Below, one piece after another: positions 33,701-43,451 of a stretch of DNA of 64,000 bases; within the stretch, counting starts at the first letter, position 1; each line of letters begins with the position of its first letter. Under the pieces are notes generated by a model that saw nothing but the letters and a program-made list of their open reading frames with translations, was not told the DNA's origin and did no database searches. Source of the stretch: Marinifilum breve (GTDB taxonomy: Bacteria > Bacteroidota > Bacteroidia > Bacteroidales > Marinifilaceae). The position numbers and the translations under genes are program-made. The stretch is from assembly GCF_003202155.1 (NCBI RefSeq), contig NZ_QFLI01000007.1:1-64000 (forward strand), read 5' to 3'.

Positions 33701-36700
33701 CTACTGCAGCATCACTAAAACCAAGAGCTTTAATTACAATTTCGAAAGTACCTGCCTTTTGAAGTAATTCCTCTTCAGAAACACGAAATACAATATTATC
33801 AGTATTTATGGTATAAGCAGAAGTAGGCAATGTATCACCTTGATACGTAATTATTGTAATTTCAGTTCTCCAATCGTCATCAAAATCAAAAAAATCAATT
33901 GTAAAATCAGCATCAACCGTTGCATCAAACTGAGCGGTTAAATTTGGAGGATTCTTTAATATTGGAATATCAAATGGATCTGAATCTACCAAAGCAATTC
34001 CATCTCCTGAGAATGTTAAATATGCTCCCGTAACAGCATTAGCACTAGATGCCGTTAATGCACGATAATTGATAACTCCATTACTTACTGCTTGCAAAGT
34101 ATCTCCTCCTAATGTCCAATCATTTTCATCGCCTCTTCTTACCACTACTTCATAAGTACTCTCTGTATCACAACTATTGTTGTACTGATCCAGCAATGAA
34201 ATTTTAGGTTGCAAATCAAGTTCTCCTCCATTCACCAAAGGAGCGGTTGGCTGTGTTTCGATAATTAGTGAATCAGGCACTCCATGTTTAATTTCCTGAT
34301 CAACCGAAGCATCCTGATATCCTCGTGAATACACAAGCACTTGTTTGGTAGCCGCCTCTTGCAAAGCTACATCTTGCGAAGGGTCGAATACAATTTTACC
34401 AGCCTGACTCTTATCATAGGATGTTTCAGGCAACATGCTACCTCCATATGAAATGGAATCAATCTTGCCTTGCCATTCTGCATTATCAGCAAAAGTAACA
34501 TCAAAGAGGGAATCTACCGTAGCGGTAGTAGAAGCAATCAAAGATGGTGCAATCAGAGGAGCTGGAATCAAGAATGAATCAGATTCCGCGTTTGTTAGTC
34601 CTGTGCCGGAAAATGTAATTGTTGCATCGCTAACCATATCAGTACTCCCGGCAGTAAGATCGGTATAAGATGCAACACCGTTTGTTACCATTAGGGAAAC
34701 AGATCCTCCAAGAGTCCAACTTCCTCCACTTGCATTTGCTTCTACTGTTGTAGAATTATCATTTGTACAATCATTTTGATATTGATCCTGCAGTTTTACT
34801 ACAGGCTGAGTTTGTAGTAAATCACCATTATTCTCAGGACCAAAAGGCTGAGTAGTGATTACGATATTTGTTGCTACACCATGTCTTATTTCTTGCTGAA
34901 CTGAATCCAACAGATAGGATGTTGATGTAATGTAAATATATTCATTTGCTTCCAGCTGAAGATTGGCGGATTCTGCTGGTTTGAATGTAATCTTACCTGC
35001 TACACTTGCATCGTAGGCAGTAGCTGGAAGAACATTTGTACCATACCTAACTTCTGTAATATTTGTTCGCCAGTCAGCATTATCTGTAAAAGTAATTTCA
35101 AAATCGTTATCAACTGTTGCATTCGCAGCTGCGGTTAATACGGGACCTGCATTTAAATCAGGGATATCAAATGTATTGGAATTAACAGTCGTTAAATCTG
35201 TTGCAGAGAAACTGATATAGGCACCTGTTACAGGTCCCGGACTTGAGGCTGTTAAATCAGTATAACTAACCGAACCACTGGCCACGGTTTTGCTAACTGT
35301 TCCACCAAGTGTCCAATCGTTGGTATCTCCTTTTGATGCGGTAACTTCTATAGAGTTTTCACTGATGCAGTCATTTCCATATTGATCTCGCAAGGTAATT
35401 CCTGGTTGCGTAGCCAATTCATCACCATTCTCAGCTGGCGCAGCTGGCTGAAGAGCGATAATCATTTCAGCAGCAGCACCATGTTTTATTTCCTGAGAAA
35501 CACCCGCAGTTTCATATCCCTGCGCAAAAACCTCTATATCCTTGGTTCCTGCAAGCTGCAAATCTGTATCTTGTGATGGATCGAATATAATTTTCTCTCC
35601 TTGTGTTTTGTCATAAGCTGATTCTGAAATCAGATTTCCTCCATAATGAATTGAATCTATAGACAATTGCCAGGTAGGATTTGCCACGAATGTTATTTCA
35701 AAAGTAGCATCAACAGTAGCATTTGAAGAAGCCAACAAATTAGGAGAAGCATCTAAAGCAGGAATAGTGAAAGCATCTGAAATCACATCACTCAAAGAGA
35801 ATGATGAAAATGTGATAGTCGCATCGGTCACTTCATTATCGCTGCTCGCAGTTAAATCAGTAAATGAAATTTCACCTGCTGTTGCAGTTAATTCCAGTGT
35901 TCCTCCAATAGTCCATGCTCCACCTGAAGATGCAGCAGTAAGATTTGTTGTGTTATCAGATGTTACAACATTCGCATATTGATCATGAATTTGAACGACA
36001 GGCTGAGTAGCCAAAGTTGCACCATTAGATCCTGGTCCTACTGGTTGTGTTGAAATAAAAAGTGCACTGGCCAAACCATGACCAATTTCCTGTTCAACCG
36101 TAGCATTGGCATAACCACTTGCTATAACTGTAATTGTTTTGGTGCCCGAAGCTTGTAATATTGAGGATTGAGAAGGTGTAAATGTTATTCTTCCTGCCGC
36201 ACTAGTATCATACGAAGCATTCGGTAATGTCTCATCACCATATTGAATTGAACTAATACTTCCTCTCCAACTTGCATCTTCAGCAAAGCTGATGAAAAAA
36301 TCATTATCAACCGTTGCTCCTTCTGCAGCAGAAAGAGCAGGCGTTTGGTTTACAGGAATGTCAAAAGCATTGGAATTAACCGAAGCAAAACTACCAGAAG
36401 AAAAAGTAAGGTAAGCTCCCGTTACCGCTTCATCACTTGTAGCAGTTAAATCGGTATATGTAAATTCTCCGGAAACCAATGTTTGATTTGGAGAACCTCC
36501 TAAAGACCAATCTCCACCATCTCCTTTAGCAACAGATATTGCAGTGGCATTGTCTCCTGTACAATTGTTTCCATATTGATCTTTGCTTCCAACTTTTGGT
36601 TGAGTAGCCAATAATCCACCATTTTGAGTTGGCGCACTTGGTTGTATGGCGATATAAATGGAAGTTGGAGCACCGTGACCTATCTCCTGCGACAATGTTT

Positions 36701-39431
36701 TATCGTTAAAACCGTCAGATGAAAAAACAAAATCTGCTGTTCCAGCTGTTTGAAGAGCCGTAGATTTCGATGGATCAAAAGTTATCTGATCTCCTACACT
36801 GGTATCATAAGCTTCTGAATCAACCGTATTTCCACCATAAGTTATTGCTGAAACCTTAGATTGCCATGAATTAGAATCCGTAAAGGTAATGGTAAAAACA
36901 TTATCAACCGTTGCATTACTTGCTGCAGTTAAATCAGGAGGTGAATTCAGTCCTAAATCAAATGTTGTTGAATTAATTCCTGTTACTCCAGTAGCGCTAA
37001 ACACAATAAAGGCACCATTTACAACATCAGTACTTGAAGCCGTTAAATCTGTAAATGTTATCACACCTGAAGATGCAGTTACACTAAAAGTTCCTTGCAA
37101 ATCCCATGCAACAGGATCGTTTTCTGCTGCAGTAGCAGCTAAAGAGTTGTTTGAAGTACATACATTACTGTACTGATCTTGTACCTCAACTATCGGTTGA
37201 GTTTGGAATGCATCTCCATTATTGGCTGGAGCCACCGGTTCTGTTGCCACAATTAATTTGCTCTCCGCTCCATGTCCTATGGTTTGTGATACTGTTGCAG
37301 GACTATACCCATCAACCGAAATCACGATATCTCCTGTTTTTGCAGTTTGCAAAACAGGGTCATCAGCAGGATCGAATGTAATTTTGTTGGTTGTTGAATT
37401 CACAGTATATGCAGCAGTAGATACCGTATTTCCATCAAAAGTAATTGAACTGATATTTGATTCCCAATCCACATTATCAACATAGGAAATTTCAAATGCA
37501 GCATCAACTGTAGCTCCGGAAGCCGCCGTTAAATCTGGTGGCGTATTTAATCCTAGGTTAAAGTTTGCCGAAGTAATACCAGTTAAGCCTGCAGAACTAA
37601 AGCTAATATTTGCATCAGTTATTTCCTCATTACTACTTGCTGTCAAGCCAGCAAAAGTAAGTGTCCCCGAATTCGCACTTTGGTCCAATGTTCCTCCCAA
37701 GGTCCAGTTTCCTGCATCACCTTTTGCTGCGGTAATGGTTCTCGCACCATCGGTACTACATAAATTATCGTATTGATCAAGCACTTCAACTACAGGCTGA
37801 GGATTCAAGTCTCCACCATTAGATGTTGGAGATCCTGGTTGAGTAGAAACCGAAAGCTTGTTTGCAGCTCCATGATTAATGGTTTGAGATAAGCTGGCAT
37901 CATTAAAGCCATCTGAAACAAATACAAAATCAGCAGTTCCTGCAGTTTGTAAAGCAATTGACAAAGATGGCGTAAAAGTTATTTGTCCCGACGTAGAGGT
38001 ATTATATGCACCAGCATCGACCCCATTTCCATTATAAGTAATACTTGATATTTTTGATTGCCAACCGTCAACATCCATAAATGTAATGGTAAAATCTCCG
38101 TCAACATCTGCATTGCTGGCAGCTGTTAAATCGGAAGGTGATGAATTCAATCCCAAATTAAACGTATCTGAATCTGCACCAGTTAAACCAGAACTACTAA
38201 AGCTTAAATAAGCACCAGTAATTGCCTCGTTACTACTTGCTGTTAAGTTGGTAAATGATAATGATCCTGAACTAACACTGAATGAAAGATCTCCACCAAG
38301 AGTCCAGTTTCCTGTATCTCCTTTCGCAACTGATACATTTGTAGCATTATCTGTTGTACAGTCATTATTGTATTGATCTTGCAATTTAACTATTGGTTGT
38401 GTTGCCAATTGCCCCCCGTTTACAGATGGAGCCACAGGTTGAGTTACCACAATAATTTGTGTGGCTGAACCATGACCAATGGTTTGTGAAACAGTTGCAT
38501 CAGCATAAGTATCTGATTTTACCACCAAATTGGCCGTTCCCGCTGTTTGAAGAACTGAATTTCCTCCACTTGGTTTCAGTGTTATGGTATTCGCTGTGCC
38601 ATCAATATCGTAATCAGTTCCTGAAATTAGTACTGTACTATTATAAGATACTTCTGATATCTTGGATTCCCAATCTGAATTATCATCAAATGAAACTGTA
38701 AAATTGGCATCTACAGTGGCCGAACCATTAGCCGTTAAAGCAGGAGCAGCATTTAAGCTCAATAAAAATGAACTCGATTCCAAAGTAAAACTTCCACCAC
38801 CCAAATCAAAAGTAATAGTTGCAGCTGTAACTTCCTCGTTACTACTGGCTGTCAAATCTGTAAAAGTAATAACTCCTAAAGACGCCGAAGGATTTCCTCC
38901 CGTCAAGGTCCATGTACCATTCCCTGTTGCAGTTCGAGTCACCGTTGTAGCATCATCAGAATCGCAATTATTATCGTACTGATCTTTCAATTGAAGAGCT
39001 GGTTGTATTGCCAGTTCTGTACCATTTGTGGCAGGTGCTGTTGGCTGAATGGTAATGGTAAATTTTGTAGCCGCTCCATGACCTATTGTTTGAGTTACAC
39101 TTGCTTGATCATAACCGTCAACATCAATAGTTAGTAGTTTTGATCCCGGTTTTTGCAACACTGGTCTACCACCACTTGGCTTAAGAGTCAGTGTGTTATT
39201 ACTGAAATCAAAATCATAATCATCACTTCCGGTTAATACAGTATCTGCAATCGTAACAACTTTTACAGGTGAGGTTACTAATTCCCAATCTGTTATCTCT
39301 GTAAATACAATTACTATATCAGCATCTACTGTAGCATTATTGTCAGCAGTTAATGTAGGGGGAGCTGTTTGAGCCAAAAGAGCAAACGAAGCAAATACCC
39401 ATAGGTATCCCAAGAGTAAATATTTTTTCAT
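30777..39431 (-). CDS. Giant secreted repeat protein with 13 two-domain modules, PKD domain and T9SS sorting signal
   Basis: A 2884-residue surface protein. The start at 39431 gives the signal MKKYLLLGYLWVFASFALLA; an upstream ATG would add 15 residues in front of it. Thirteen modules of about 200 residues follow. Each begins with an Shr-HID/DUF1533-like domain (ATVDxxF, W...I..I.Y.G, SxxLQxAGT, IGHG) and continues with an Ig/filamin-like domain (QPxAPxxNGxxLxxQP, L.DQYxNxC, WxLGG, FTDLTASS). Next come an Ig-like region, a PKD domain (about 2690-2770, LWDFGDGIISSEF) and a type A T9SS C-terminal domain (VYPNPNRGEFFVEL, GGIYFLVI). It is exported across the outer membrane and attached to the surface. 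An adhesive role is likely; heme or protein binding is only suggested by the Shr-HID resemblance. Confidence 0.9.
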   Translation of the reverse strand: MKKYLLLGYLWVFASFALLAQTAPPTLTADNNATVDADIVIVFTEITDWELVTSPVKVVTIADTVLTGSDDYDFDFSNNTLTLKPSGGRPVLQKPGSKLLTIDVDGYDQASVTQTIGHGAATKFTITIQPTAPATNGTELAIQPALQLKDQYDNNCDSDDATTVTRTATGNGTWTLTGGNPSASLGVITFTDLTASSNEEVTAATITFDLGGGSFTLESSSFLLSLNAAPALTANGSATVDANFTVSFDDNSDWESKISEVSYNSTVLISGTDYDIDGTANTITLKPSGGNSVLQTAGTANLVVKSDTYADATVSQTIGHGSATQIIVVTQPVAPSVNGGQLATQPIVKLQDQYNNDCTTDNATNVSVAKGDTGNWTLGGDLSFSVSSGSLSFTNLTASSNEAITGAYLSFSSSGLTGADSDTFNLGLNSSPSDLTAASNADVDGDFTITFMDVDGWQSKISSITYNGNGVDAGAYNTSTSGQITFTPSLSIALQTAGTADFVFVSDGFNDASLSQTINHGAANKLSVSTQPGSPTSNGGDLNPQPVVEVLDQYDNLCSTDGARTITAAKGDAGNWTLGGTLDQSANSGTLTFAGLTASSNEEITDANISFSSAGLTGITSANFNLGLNTPPDLTAASGATVDAAFEISYVDNVDWESNISSITFDGNTVSTAAYTVNSTTNKITFDPADDPVLQTAKTGDIVISVDGYSPATVSQTIGHGAESKLIVATEPVAPANNGDAFQTQPIVEVQDQYSNVCTSNNSLAATAAENDPVAWDLQGTFSVTASSGVITFTDLTASSTDVVNGAFIVFSATGVTGINSTTFDLGLNSPPDLTAASNATVDNVFTITFTDSNSWQSKVSAITYGGNTVDSEAYDTSVGDQITFDPSKSTALQTAGTADFVFSSDGFNDKTLSQEIGHGAPTSIYIAIQPSAPTQNGGLLATQPKVGSKDQYGNNCTGDNATAISVAKGDGGDWSLGGSPNQTLVSGEFTYTDLTATSDEAVTGAYLTFSSGSFASVNSNAFDIPVNQTPALSAAEGATVDNDFFISFAEDASWRGSISSIQYGDETLPNASYDTSAAGRITFTPSQSSILQASGTKTITVIASGYANATVEQEIGHGLASALFISTQPVGPGSNGATLATQPVVQIHDQYANVVTSDNTTNLTAASSGGAWTIGGTLELTATAGEISFTDLTASSDNEVTDATITFSSFSLSDVISDAFTIPALDASPNLLASSNATVDATFEITFVANPTWQLSIDSIHYGGNLISESAYDKTQGEKIIFDPSQDTDLQLAGTKDIEVFAQGYETAGVSQEIKHGAAAEMIIALQPAAPAENGDELATQPGITLRDQYGNDCISENSIEVTASKGDTNDWTLGGTVSKTVASGSVSYTDLTASSPGPVTGAYISFSATDLTTVNSNTFDIPDLNAGPVLTAAANATVDNDFEITFTDNADWRTNITEVRYGTNVLPATAYDASVAGKITFKPAESANLQLEANEYIYITSTSYLLDSVQQEIRHGVATNIVITTQPFGPENNGDLLQTQPVVKLQDQYQNDCTNDNSTTVEANASGGSWTLGGSVSLMVTNGVASYTDLTAGSTDMVSDATITFSGTGLTNAESDSFLIPAPLIAPSLIASTTATVDSLFDVTFADNAEWQGKIDSISYGGSMLPETSYDKSQAGKIVFDPSQDVALQEAATKQVLVYSRGYQDASVDQEIKHGVPDSLIIETQPTAPLVNGGELDLQPKISLLDQYNNSCDTESTYEVVVRRGDENDWTLGGDTLQAVSNGVINYRALTASSANAVTGAYLTFSGDGIALVDSDPFDIPILKNPPNLTAQFDATVDADFTIDFFDFDDDWRTEITIITYQGDTLPTSAYTINTDNIVFRVSEEELLQKAGTFEIVIKALGFSDAAVEQTVGHGVATSMQITQQPLAPPSNGDLLEQQPVLEFYDQYSNLCDSDSDRMIQATRSDEGEWDLAGTVERTAENGVVTYDDLSAYSTEPIGGAVIQFSSEGLDAVTADPFDIPDVATPPVLTAAVDASVDNPFKITFTEDSVWRNRINVVTVNDSVLVAESYNFTQPGELELIPSASKFLQKNGSFQIIVQSRGFAHDTVQQDIQHGVADSILILTQPIGPDVNGELFAQQPELKLADQYLNDCTTDNSTQVSVEKYDNKAWELSGTLQVQSSEGKVLFTDLIATSEIAIDSAYLQFYFTGDSVVSNLFTIPVPIIELVAAENATVDNEFMIQANDNASWRDSISSISFAGETLVDTSYLIEAGSITFYPEKDSTLYIARTDTIVVIANGYADAKVEQKIGHGVTTEMLLVDQPIGPENNGDTLVQQPKIQLRDKYENNCTTDNGTEILVDKYADPDNDNSALWNLGGIKTITALEGVVEYTNLSATSEDEVIGARLLFTSDGLPNVVSDSFDIVRPPAPIITPAANANVDEMFTVTFMENTTWREKIFDIRYGIRSLEGKYDKSVPGQITFDPEVTSVLQKYGVDSMYVYSGLYDTTRFEQPIHHGKSKYLVIEKEPSAPANNGEILIRQPQLNLQDQYRNICDTDSETMITVRKADSQEWILGGTLTQMAVDGLVKFTDLTASSDMEVQGARLEFEGPGINSKISSTFTIPEPKTNRAGEASANPELVCYGSKSNIILTGFDGTIQWQVYDDLNDVYEDLDGENAELLVTPEVVENRIYRAKVTKAGFSDQFSNSVSVSPMEPPVADFTFETDRNEVHFTNLSEHATSVLWDFGDGIISSEFEPSHSFVLDNANGSGYVVTLTVSNEACGESQKSQQVFITTGIDDLIAGKGILVYPNPNRGEFFVELSASNDDGLLRIFNSSGSIVLSKEIKRSFNADRLEFDLKNLPGGIYFLVIQYPDKVMRTKVVITK

Positions 39432-39657
39432 AGCATAGGACTTTTGATAACTAACAGCTTGAATAATCCAAAGCATATACCAAACTTCCTATATCACTAT
39501 TTACATGTCACTTAAGTAATTTTACCCATTCATACTTTTCATCTACGTTTTTGGAGAAAATAGGATGCATTAATCCTGAAAGCATTGAATCTACTATTTT
39601 CTTTTAACATTTCTTAACAAATTCCTTTTTTGGAAGAATTATCCGATTGTGGATAAG

Positions 39658-39699
39658 AAAAAAGAGGTTTCTATGCTAAAAAGCAAGAGAAGCCTCTTT
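39658..39699 (-). terminator. Minus-strand terminator
   Basis: AAAGAGG.TTCT pairs imperfectly with AGAGAAGCCTCTTT around a long loop; six T follow on the minus strand. It serves the LysM gene at 39725-41734. Confidence 0.75.
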
Positions 39700-39724
39700 A
39701 TATTATACGTAGCATTTACGCTAT

Positions 39725-41734
39725 TTAATATTCAAAAGATTTTTGCAATAAATCCAATTCCTGCTCTTTCTCTTTTTCTTCTTCTTCCATCAATTTCATT
39801 TCTTTGTGTCTAATTTTGAAATCTCTGGAATAGTTAATCAAATGTGTTCCTCTATTCTCTAATCCTCCAAATGCTGACATTCGCTCAAAATGATAAGCAG
39901 ATTGCAGCAACTCAACATCCATTTCATTCATATTATCTGGAAAATCAGCTCCATACTTACTTGCTGCCCACGAAAAGAATCTACAAATATCATAAGCTCT
40001 AAAGCTAAAATCACTTGGTTCACTCATAAACCTATTTCTAAATTCATTCACAAACCCATTAATTTTCTCTTCCTTATAATCCACAAAGTAAGGGCTAAAC
40101 AATGAAAAATTTAAGTTGTAATAATAATCAGCTTCCAAACTGGTATATCTTTGCCATTTCGAGAACCCTACCAAACGTATCGCATATCTTTGACTTAACA
40201 CATTCAAGTTGGTAATGATATTTTCTACCAAAGGTTGGTCATTCGATGGTAAAACCACAATATTTTCACAAGAATCACACATAGTAGCCTCTAAACCATA
40301 TCGACCATATTCATCAAACGAAATTTTCTTGTACGATACTTCATCGGTTTGCCAATACAAACCTTTTTCGAACAATTGATGTTCTATATCCTTAATCAAC
40401 TTTGCTTCACTTAAATGCTTATATCTTTCAGGGTGCACAACAACGATATTCTTGTATTCAAAATCTTCGCTTACATAGTTTGAAATTTGTCGACAAATTG
40501 AATTCAGTGAAGTATTCAATTGTATCACAAAAGGATTTGAATTGATTTGAGGATTCTTTGCCGACAAAGGAGAAATGATTGGAATTTTCTTGGTTCTGGC
40601 AAAATCAGCAGCTACTGCGAATGTCCTTGGATACACAGGACCAATCCAATAATCGAAATCAATAAATTGAATTTGAGATAAAGTTCTTTGTAATTTCTCA
40701 GGATTTCGTTCGGTATCGAAAACATGTAAATCTACTGATAAACCTTCCTTTTTCAAGGAATCAATAGCCAACAATACTCCCTGATAGAAACGGATAAACT
40801 CTCGTGACTTTCGATAAATTACACGTGATTCTCTTTCCGTTACAATTTCAATGGTATCCTTACGAGTTACAATCTGGTTAATGGTATCATTAGCTTCAAG
40901 ATACAATGGTAAAAATAAACCAACACTCACTTTTGTCTTGGCAACCTTAGCTATCACTTCATCAACTTGTTGTAAGGTATCCAGAACAACCAATTCCTCT
41001 TTAATGGTATCTTTTGGAGCTTCTTCTTTTACCTCAAAATACTCGGGCGGCACCAAATAGCGTGGAATTCTTACCCAATCGCCAGGCTGCAAAATTCTGT
41101 TCTTTAATTTTGGGTTCAATTTTCGAAGCTTTTTTTGCTTCATCATAAACTCGTTTGCAATCGAATACTGTGTATCACCAGCTTTAATTACGTAGTAGTA
41201 ATATTTTTTATCATGTTGCGGAATATTAGAACCCTTCAATTCTTTTTGTTGTTGATTTTTGGGGATTTTTACCACAGAATTCAACGGTAAAGATTGATTG
41301 CTTCCAGGATTTTCCTTCTCAATGGAAGCCATAGACACATTGTATTTTTTCGAAAGCGAATAAACCGTATCATCCTCCTTTACAACGTGATAAATATATC
41401 TATCATCTTCTTTTTTGACAATAATAGGCGAAATGGCCTTTTGTCCTTCAACAAAAGGAATTCGCAACACTTCATTAATACTTACTGTAGCCTGACTTTT
41501 GCCATTGGCTTTCATAAGGTCATTAAGTGCCACACCATAGGCTTTTGAAATGGAAAATAAAGTTTGTTTTTCTTTTACTACATGCAAAAGATAAGTTTTA
41601 CCGCCAACAACTACCTTATTTTTAGATATTTCAACTGTAGAACTCTGAGAATGAGCAAAATTAACAGTCCCTAAAAAAAGACCAATCAAGAGAAAAATGC
41701 GAAGAAAACAATTCATTAAATATTTGTTTTTCAA
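39725..41734 (-). CDS. LysM and type-1 periplasmic-binding-fold protein
   Basis: A 669-residue exported protein. A signal peptide (about 1-30) precedes three LysM repeats (about 45-90, 110-155 and 175-220; HVVKEKQTLFSISKAYGV, HVVKEDDTVYSLSKKYNV, YVIKAGDTQYSIANEF), then a Leu/Ile/Val-binding-protein-like domain (about 265-630). LysM domains bind peptidoglycan, so it is held at the cell wall. Proteins of this layout are common in Bacteroidota; ligand unknown. An alternative start six codons downstream also leaves a good signal. A well-formed promoter lies directly upstream. Confidence 0.88.
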   Translation of the reverse strand: MKNKYLMNCFLRIFLLIGLFLGTVNFAHSQSSTVEISKNKVVVGGKTYLLHVVKEKQTLFSISKAYGVALNDLMKANGKSQATVSINEVLRIPFVEGQKAISPIIVKKEDDRYIYHVVKEDDTVYSLSKKYNVSMASIEKENPGSNQSLPLNSVVKIPKNQQQKELKGSNIPQHDKKYYYYVIKAGDTQYSIANEFMMKQKKLRKLNPKLKNRILQPGDWVRIPRYLVPPEYFEVKEEAPKDTIKEELVVLDTLQQVDEVIAKVAKTKVSVGLFLPLYLEANDTINQIVTRKDTIEIVTERESRVIYRKSREFIRFYQGVLLAIDSLKKEGLSVDLHVFDTERNPEKLQRTLSQIQFIDFDYWIGPVYPRTFAVAADFARTKKIPIISPLSAKNPQINSNPFVIQLNTSLNSICRQISNYVSEDFEYKNIVVVHPERYKHLSEAKLIKDIEHQLFEKGLYWQTDEVSYKKISFDEYGRYGLEATMCDSCENIVVLPSNDQPLVENIITNLNVLSQRYAIRLVGFSKWQRYTSLEADYYYNLNFSLFSPYFVDYKEEKINGFVNEFRNRFMSEPSDFSFRAYDICRFFSWAASKYGADFPDNMNEMDVELLQSAYHFERMSAFGGLENRGTHLINYSRDFKIRHKEMKLMEEEEKEKEQELDLLQKSFEY

Positions 41735-41761
41735 ACGTTTATAGTTTATTCAAATTGCAAA

Positions 41762-41792
41762 CAAAAATACTAAAGTATGCTTTTAAAACAAA
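41762..41792 (-). promoter_or_regulatory. Promoter of the LysM gene
   Basis: On the minus strand TTTG at 41792-41789, a 19-bp gap, then TATTTTTG at 41769-41762. Both elements match the Bacteroidota consensus, placing the transcript start about 20 bp before the ATG. Confidence 0.6.
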
Positions 41793-41825
41793 ATATATGC
41801 AAGAATTGAACCACATAAAAACAAA

Positions 41826-41851
41826 ATCGAAGCTGAAAATCCAGCTCCGAT
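41826..41851 (-). terminator. Minus-strand terminator
   Basis: ATCG.AGCTG pairs with CAGCT.CGAT with one opposed mismatch; TTTTGTTTTT follows on the minus strand. It ends the ferritin-like gene at 41882-42337. Confidence 0.8.
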
Positions 41852-41881
41852 GATAAAGTTAACACACAAAGTATCTGTAAA

Positions 41882-42337
41882 CTAGTTTTCTACCAAAATA
41901 AACTCATCATATTCAATCTCAAACTTTAGTTTTTGACGTGCTTCCTCATTGGCCAAGGCTAAAAATGTATCTCTACACTCTTTATTTACAGCAACCTCTG
42001 ACATCTCTGAATAGAATTTGAACTTATCCTTCTCCTTTTTCATGGCAAGAATCAGAGCTTCCTGATATGATAGGTCTGTTTTTGTACAATCAATATCTTC
42101 AAGCGCACCTGCAATTTTCATATCCTGCACTTCATCCACATCAAACTCTATCCTAAGATCCTTCATCTTTTCAAGTCTCAACATTCTGGCAGTTTTCTCA
42201 AGAGCAATATTCATGAACAATTGCTTAACATTCTTCCTATCCATCCGCTCTGCCAAATCCGAGTAAAACTCAATTTCGTTCATTTCACTATCAATCGCAT
42301 AATCGATAATTTCCTCAAAAGTTCTAAAAATTTTCAT
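41882..42337 (-). CDS. Ferritin/rubrerythrin-like protein without metal ligands
   Basis: A 151-residue four-helix protein, clearly paralogous to the one at 44507-44965 over its whole length. Where that protein has LEEIGHRAKLE and ANEEAKHKLRFE, this one has LEKTARMLRLE and ANEEARQKLKFE. Both histidines and one glutamate of the di-iron EExxH pattern are therefore gone. It probably does not bind iron as a rubrerythrin would and may be structural or regulatory. Paralogues only 2.2 kb apart suggest local duplication and loss of function. It is a single gene with its own terminator. Confidence 0.8.
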   Translation of the reverse strand: MKIFRTFEEIIDYAIDSEMNEIEFYSDLAERMDRKNVKQLFMNIALEKTARMLRLEKMKDLRIEFDVDEVQDMKIAGALEDIDCTKTDLSYQEALILAMKKEKDKFKFYSEMSEVAVNKECRDTFLALANEEARQKLKFEIEYDEFILVEN

Positions 42338-42785
42338 TTAACCTACTATTTTGATGTTTACAATCTCTTTAATTCACCAATTACATTTAAAAAGTATCAA
42401 ATCAATAAGTTACAAAATTATTGGTTCGATATCAAAAAGATTATTTGCTTTTAGAATCAATAAATCTAAAATCTATAACTCTGTACTTTTTTATTTCTTA
42501 ATAAAATTCAATTTAGTGAAGCGCAAGTATAAAAGAACGAATATCTGAAGTATTAAATACATTCAATAAAACTTGATAGTACTATTTACCTTCTCAATTT
42601 TCACTCGTAATAACTTACATATATTAAAAAACACATAACTCTATTTCAATCAACACATTTTAATCTATGAAGTCTAATATTTATTGAAATAATATTCCAA
42701 TTTTAGTTTCATCTTTAATTATTTTATTTGTTTTTTGAAACTCTTATATTATCTTCACTCAAGAATTAACTTATAAAGTAAAGAA
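42338..42785. other. 448-bp AT-rich intergenic stretch
   Basis: No credible gene. An exact minus-strand -7 word (TAATTTTG, 42420-42413) about 76 bp before the ferritin-like start could be its promoter, though no -33 is evident. No hairpin of note is seen. Confidence 0.5.
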
Positions 42786-43370
42786 ATGACAACACAAGGA
42801 GACATATCAAAATCTGAACATATTGAATGGAAATACATTCCTCTTACCATTCAAAAACTTGAGTTGAACAAACAATATAAAATTGCTTTAATTGTTGCTT
42901 TTGGATGTTTTTTTGGTCTTAGATTAAAGAACACATTAACCATAAAATGGGAAGATGTTTTAAATAAAAATTCTTTTGATATTAAGGATAAAAACAAAGT
43001 AAGAACCATTTATATCATAGATGATATCAGCAACCTAATTCGAAGAATCTATTACAAAATGGATGCTCCAGATTTGGGACAGCCTATATTTTTAAACAAT
43101 AGCGGCAAGCAAGTTCTATCCTCTCAGTATGTTAATAAGCAAATCAAGTTGCTTTTTACCAAATATAGAATCCCTTATCAAAATTTATCTTCAGATAGTT
43201 TTCTAAAGACATTCTGCATGAAATTCTTGGAGGCAAAAAACTTTTCAGCTGATGCAAAGAGGTGGATTTCTCAATTATTGGGACATGCTTCCTGGACCAT
43301 AACGGCCAACTTTTTAGGCTGTTCCAATTATTCTGAAGACAAGGATAACTATATGATATTTTCAATGTAA
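42786..43370 (+). CDS. Degenerate tyrosine recombinase catalytic domain protein
   Basis: A 194-residue protein corresponding to only the catalytic domain of the tyrosine recombinase family, without core-binding or arm-binding domains. Arg of the first box is kept (CFFGLRLKNTLTIKW) and LGHAS is kept. The HxxR box reads SDSFLKTF, losing both His and Arg, and the nucleophile Tyr is Phe (TANFLG). It is very probably unable to cut DNA. The frame is intact, so it may be kept as a DNA-binding protein or be a decaying relic. It is AT-rich like the surrounding spacer, and no att sites were seen beside it. Confidence 0.75.
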   Translation: MTTQGDISKSEHIEWKYIPLTIQKLELNKQYKIALIVAFGCFFGLRLKNTLTIKWEDVLNKNSFDIKDKNKVRTIYIIDDISNLIRRIYYKMDAPDLGQPIFLNNSGKQVLSSQYVNKQIKLLFTKYRIPYQNLSSDSFLKTFCMKFLEAKNFSADAKRWISQLLGHASWTITANFLGCSNYSEDKDNYMIFSM

Positions 43371-43451
43371 TTTTTTTAAAAGTCACTAGCAAGAATCAAA
43401 CAGACAGTATATTATTAACAAAATCAATATTAATTCATAAAGAATAAAACA

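Noticed and set aside
42786-43370. The degenerate recombinase as the integrase for the cassette cluster at 2223-5365.
   Set aside because: It is about 37 kb away, lacks the catalytic residues and the integron-integrase-specific insertion, and has no adjacent attI-like site.
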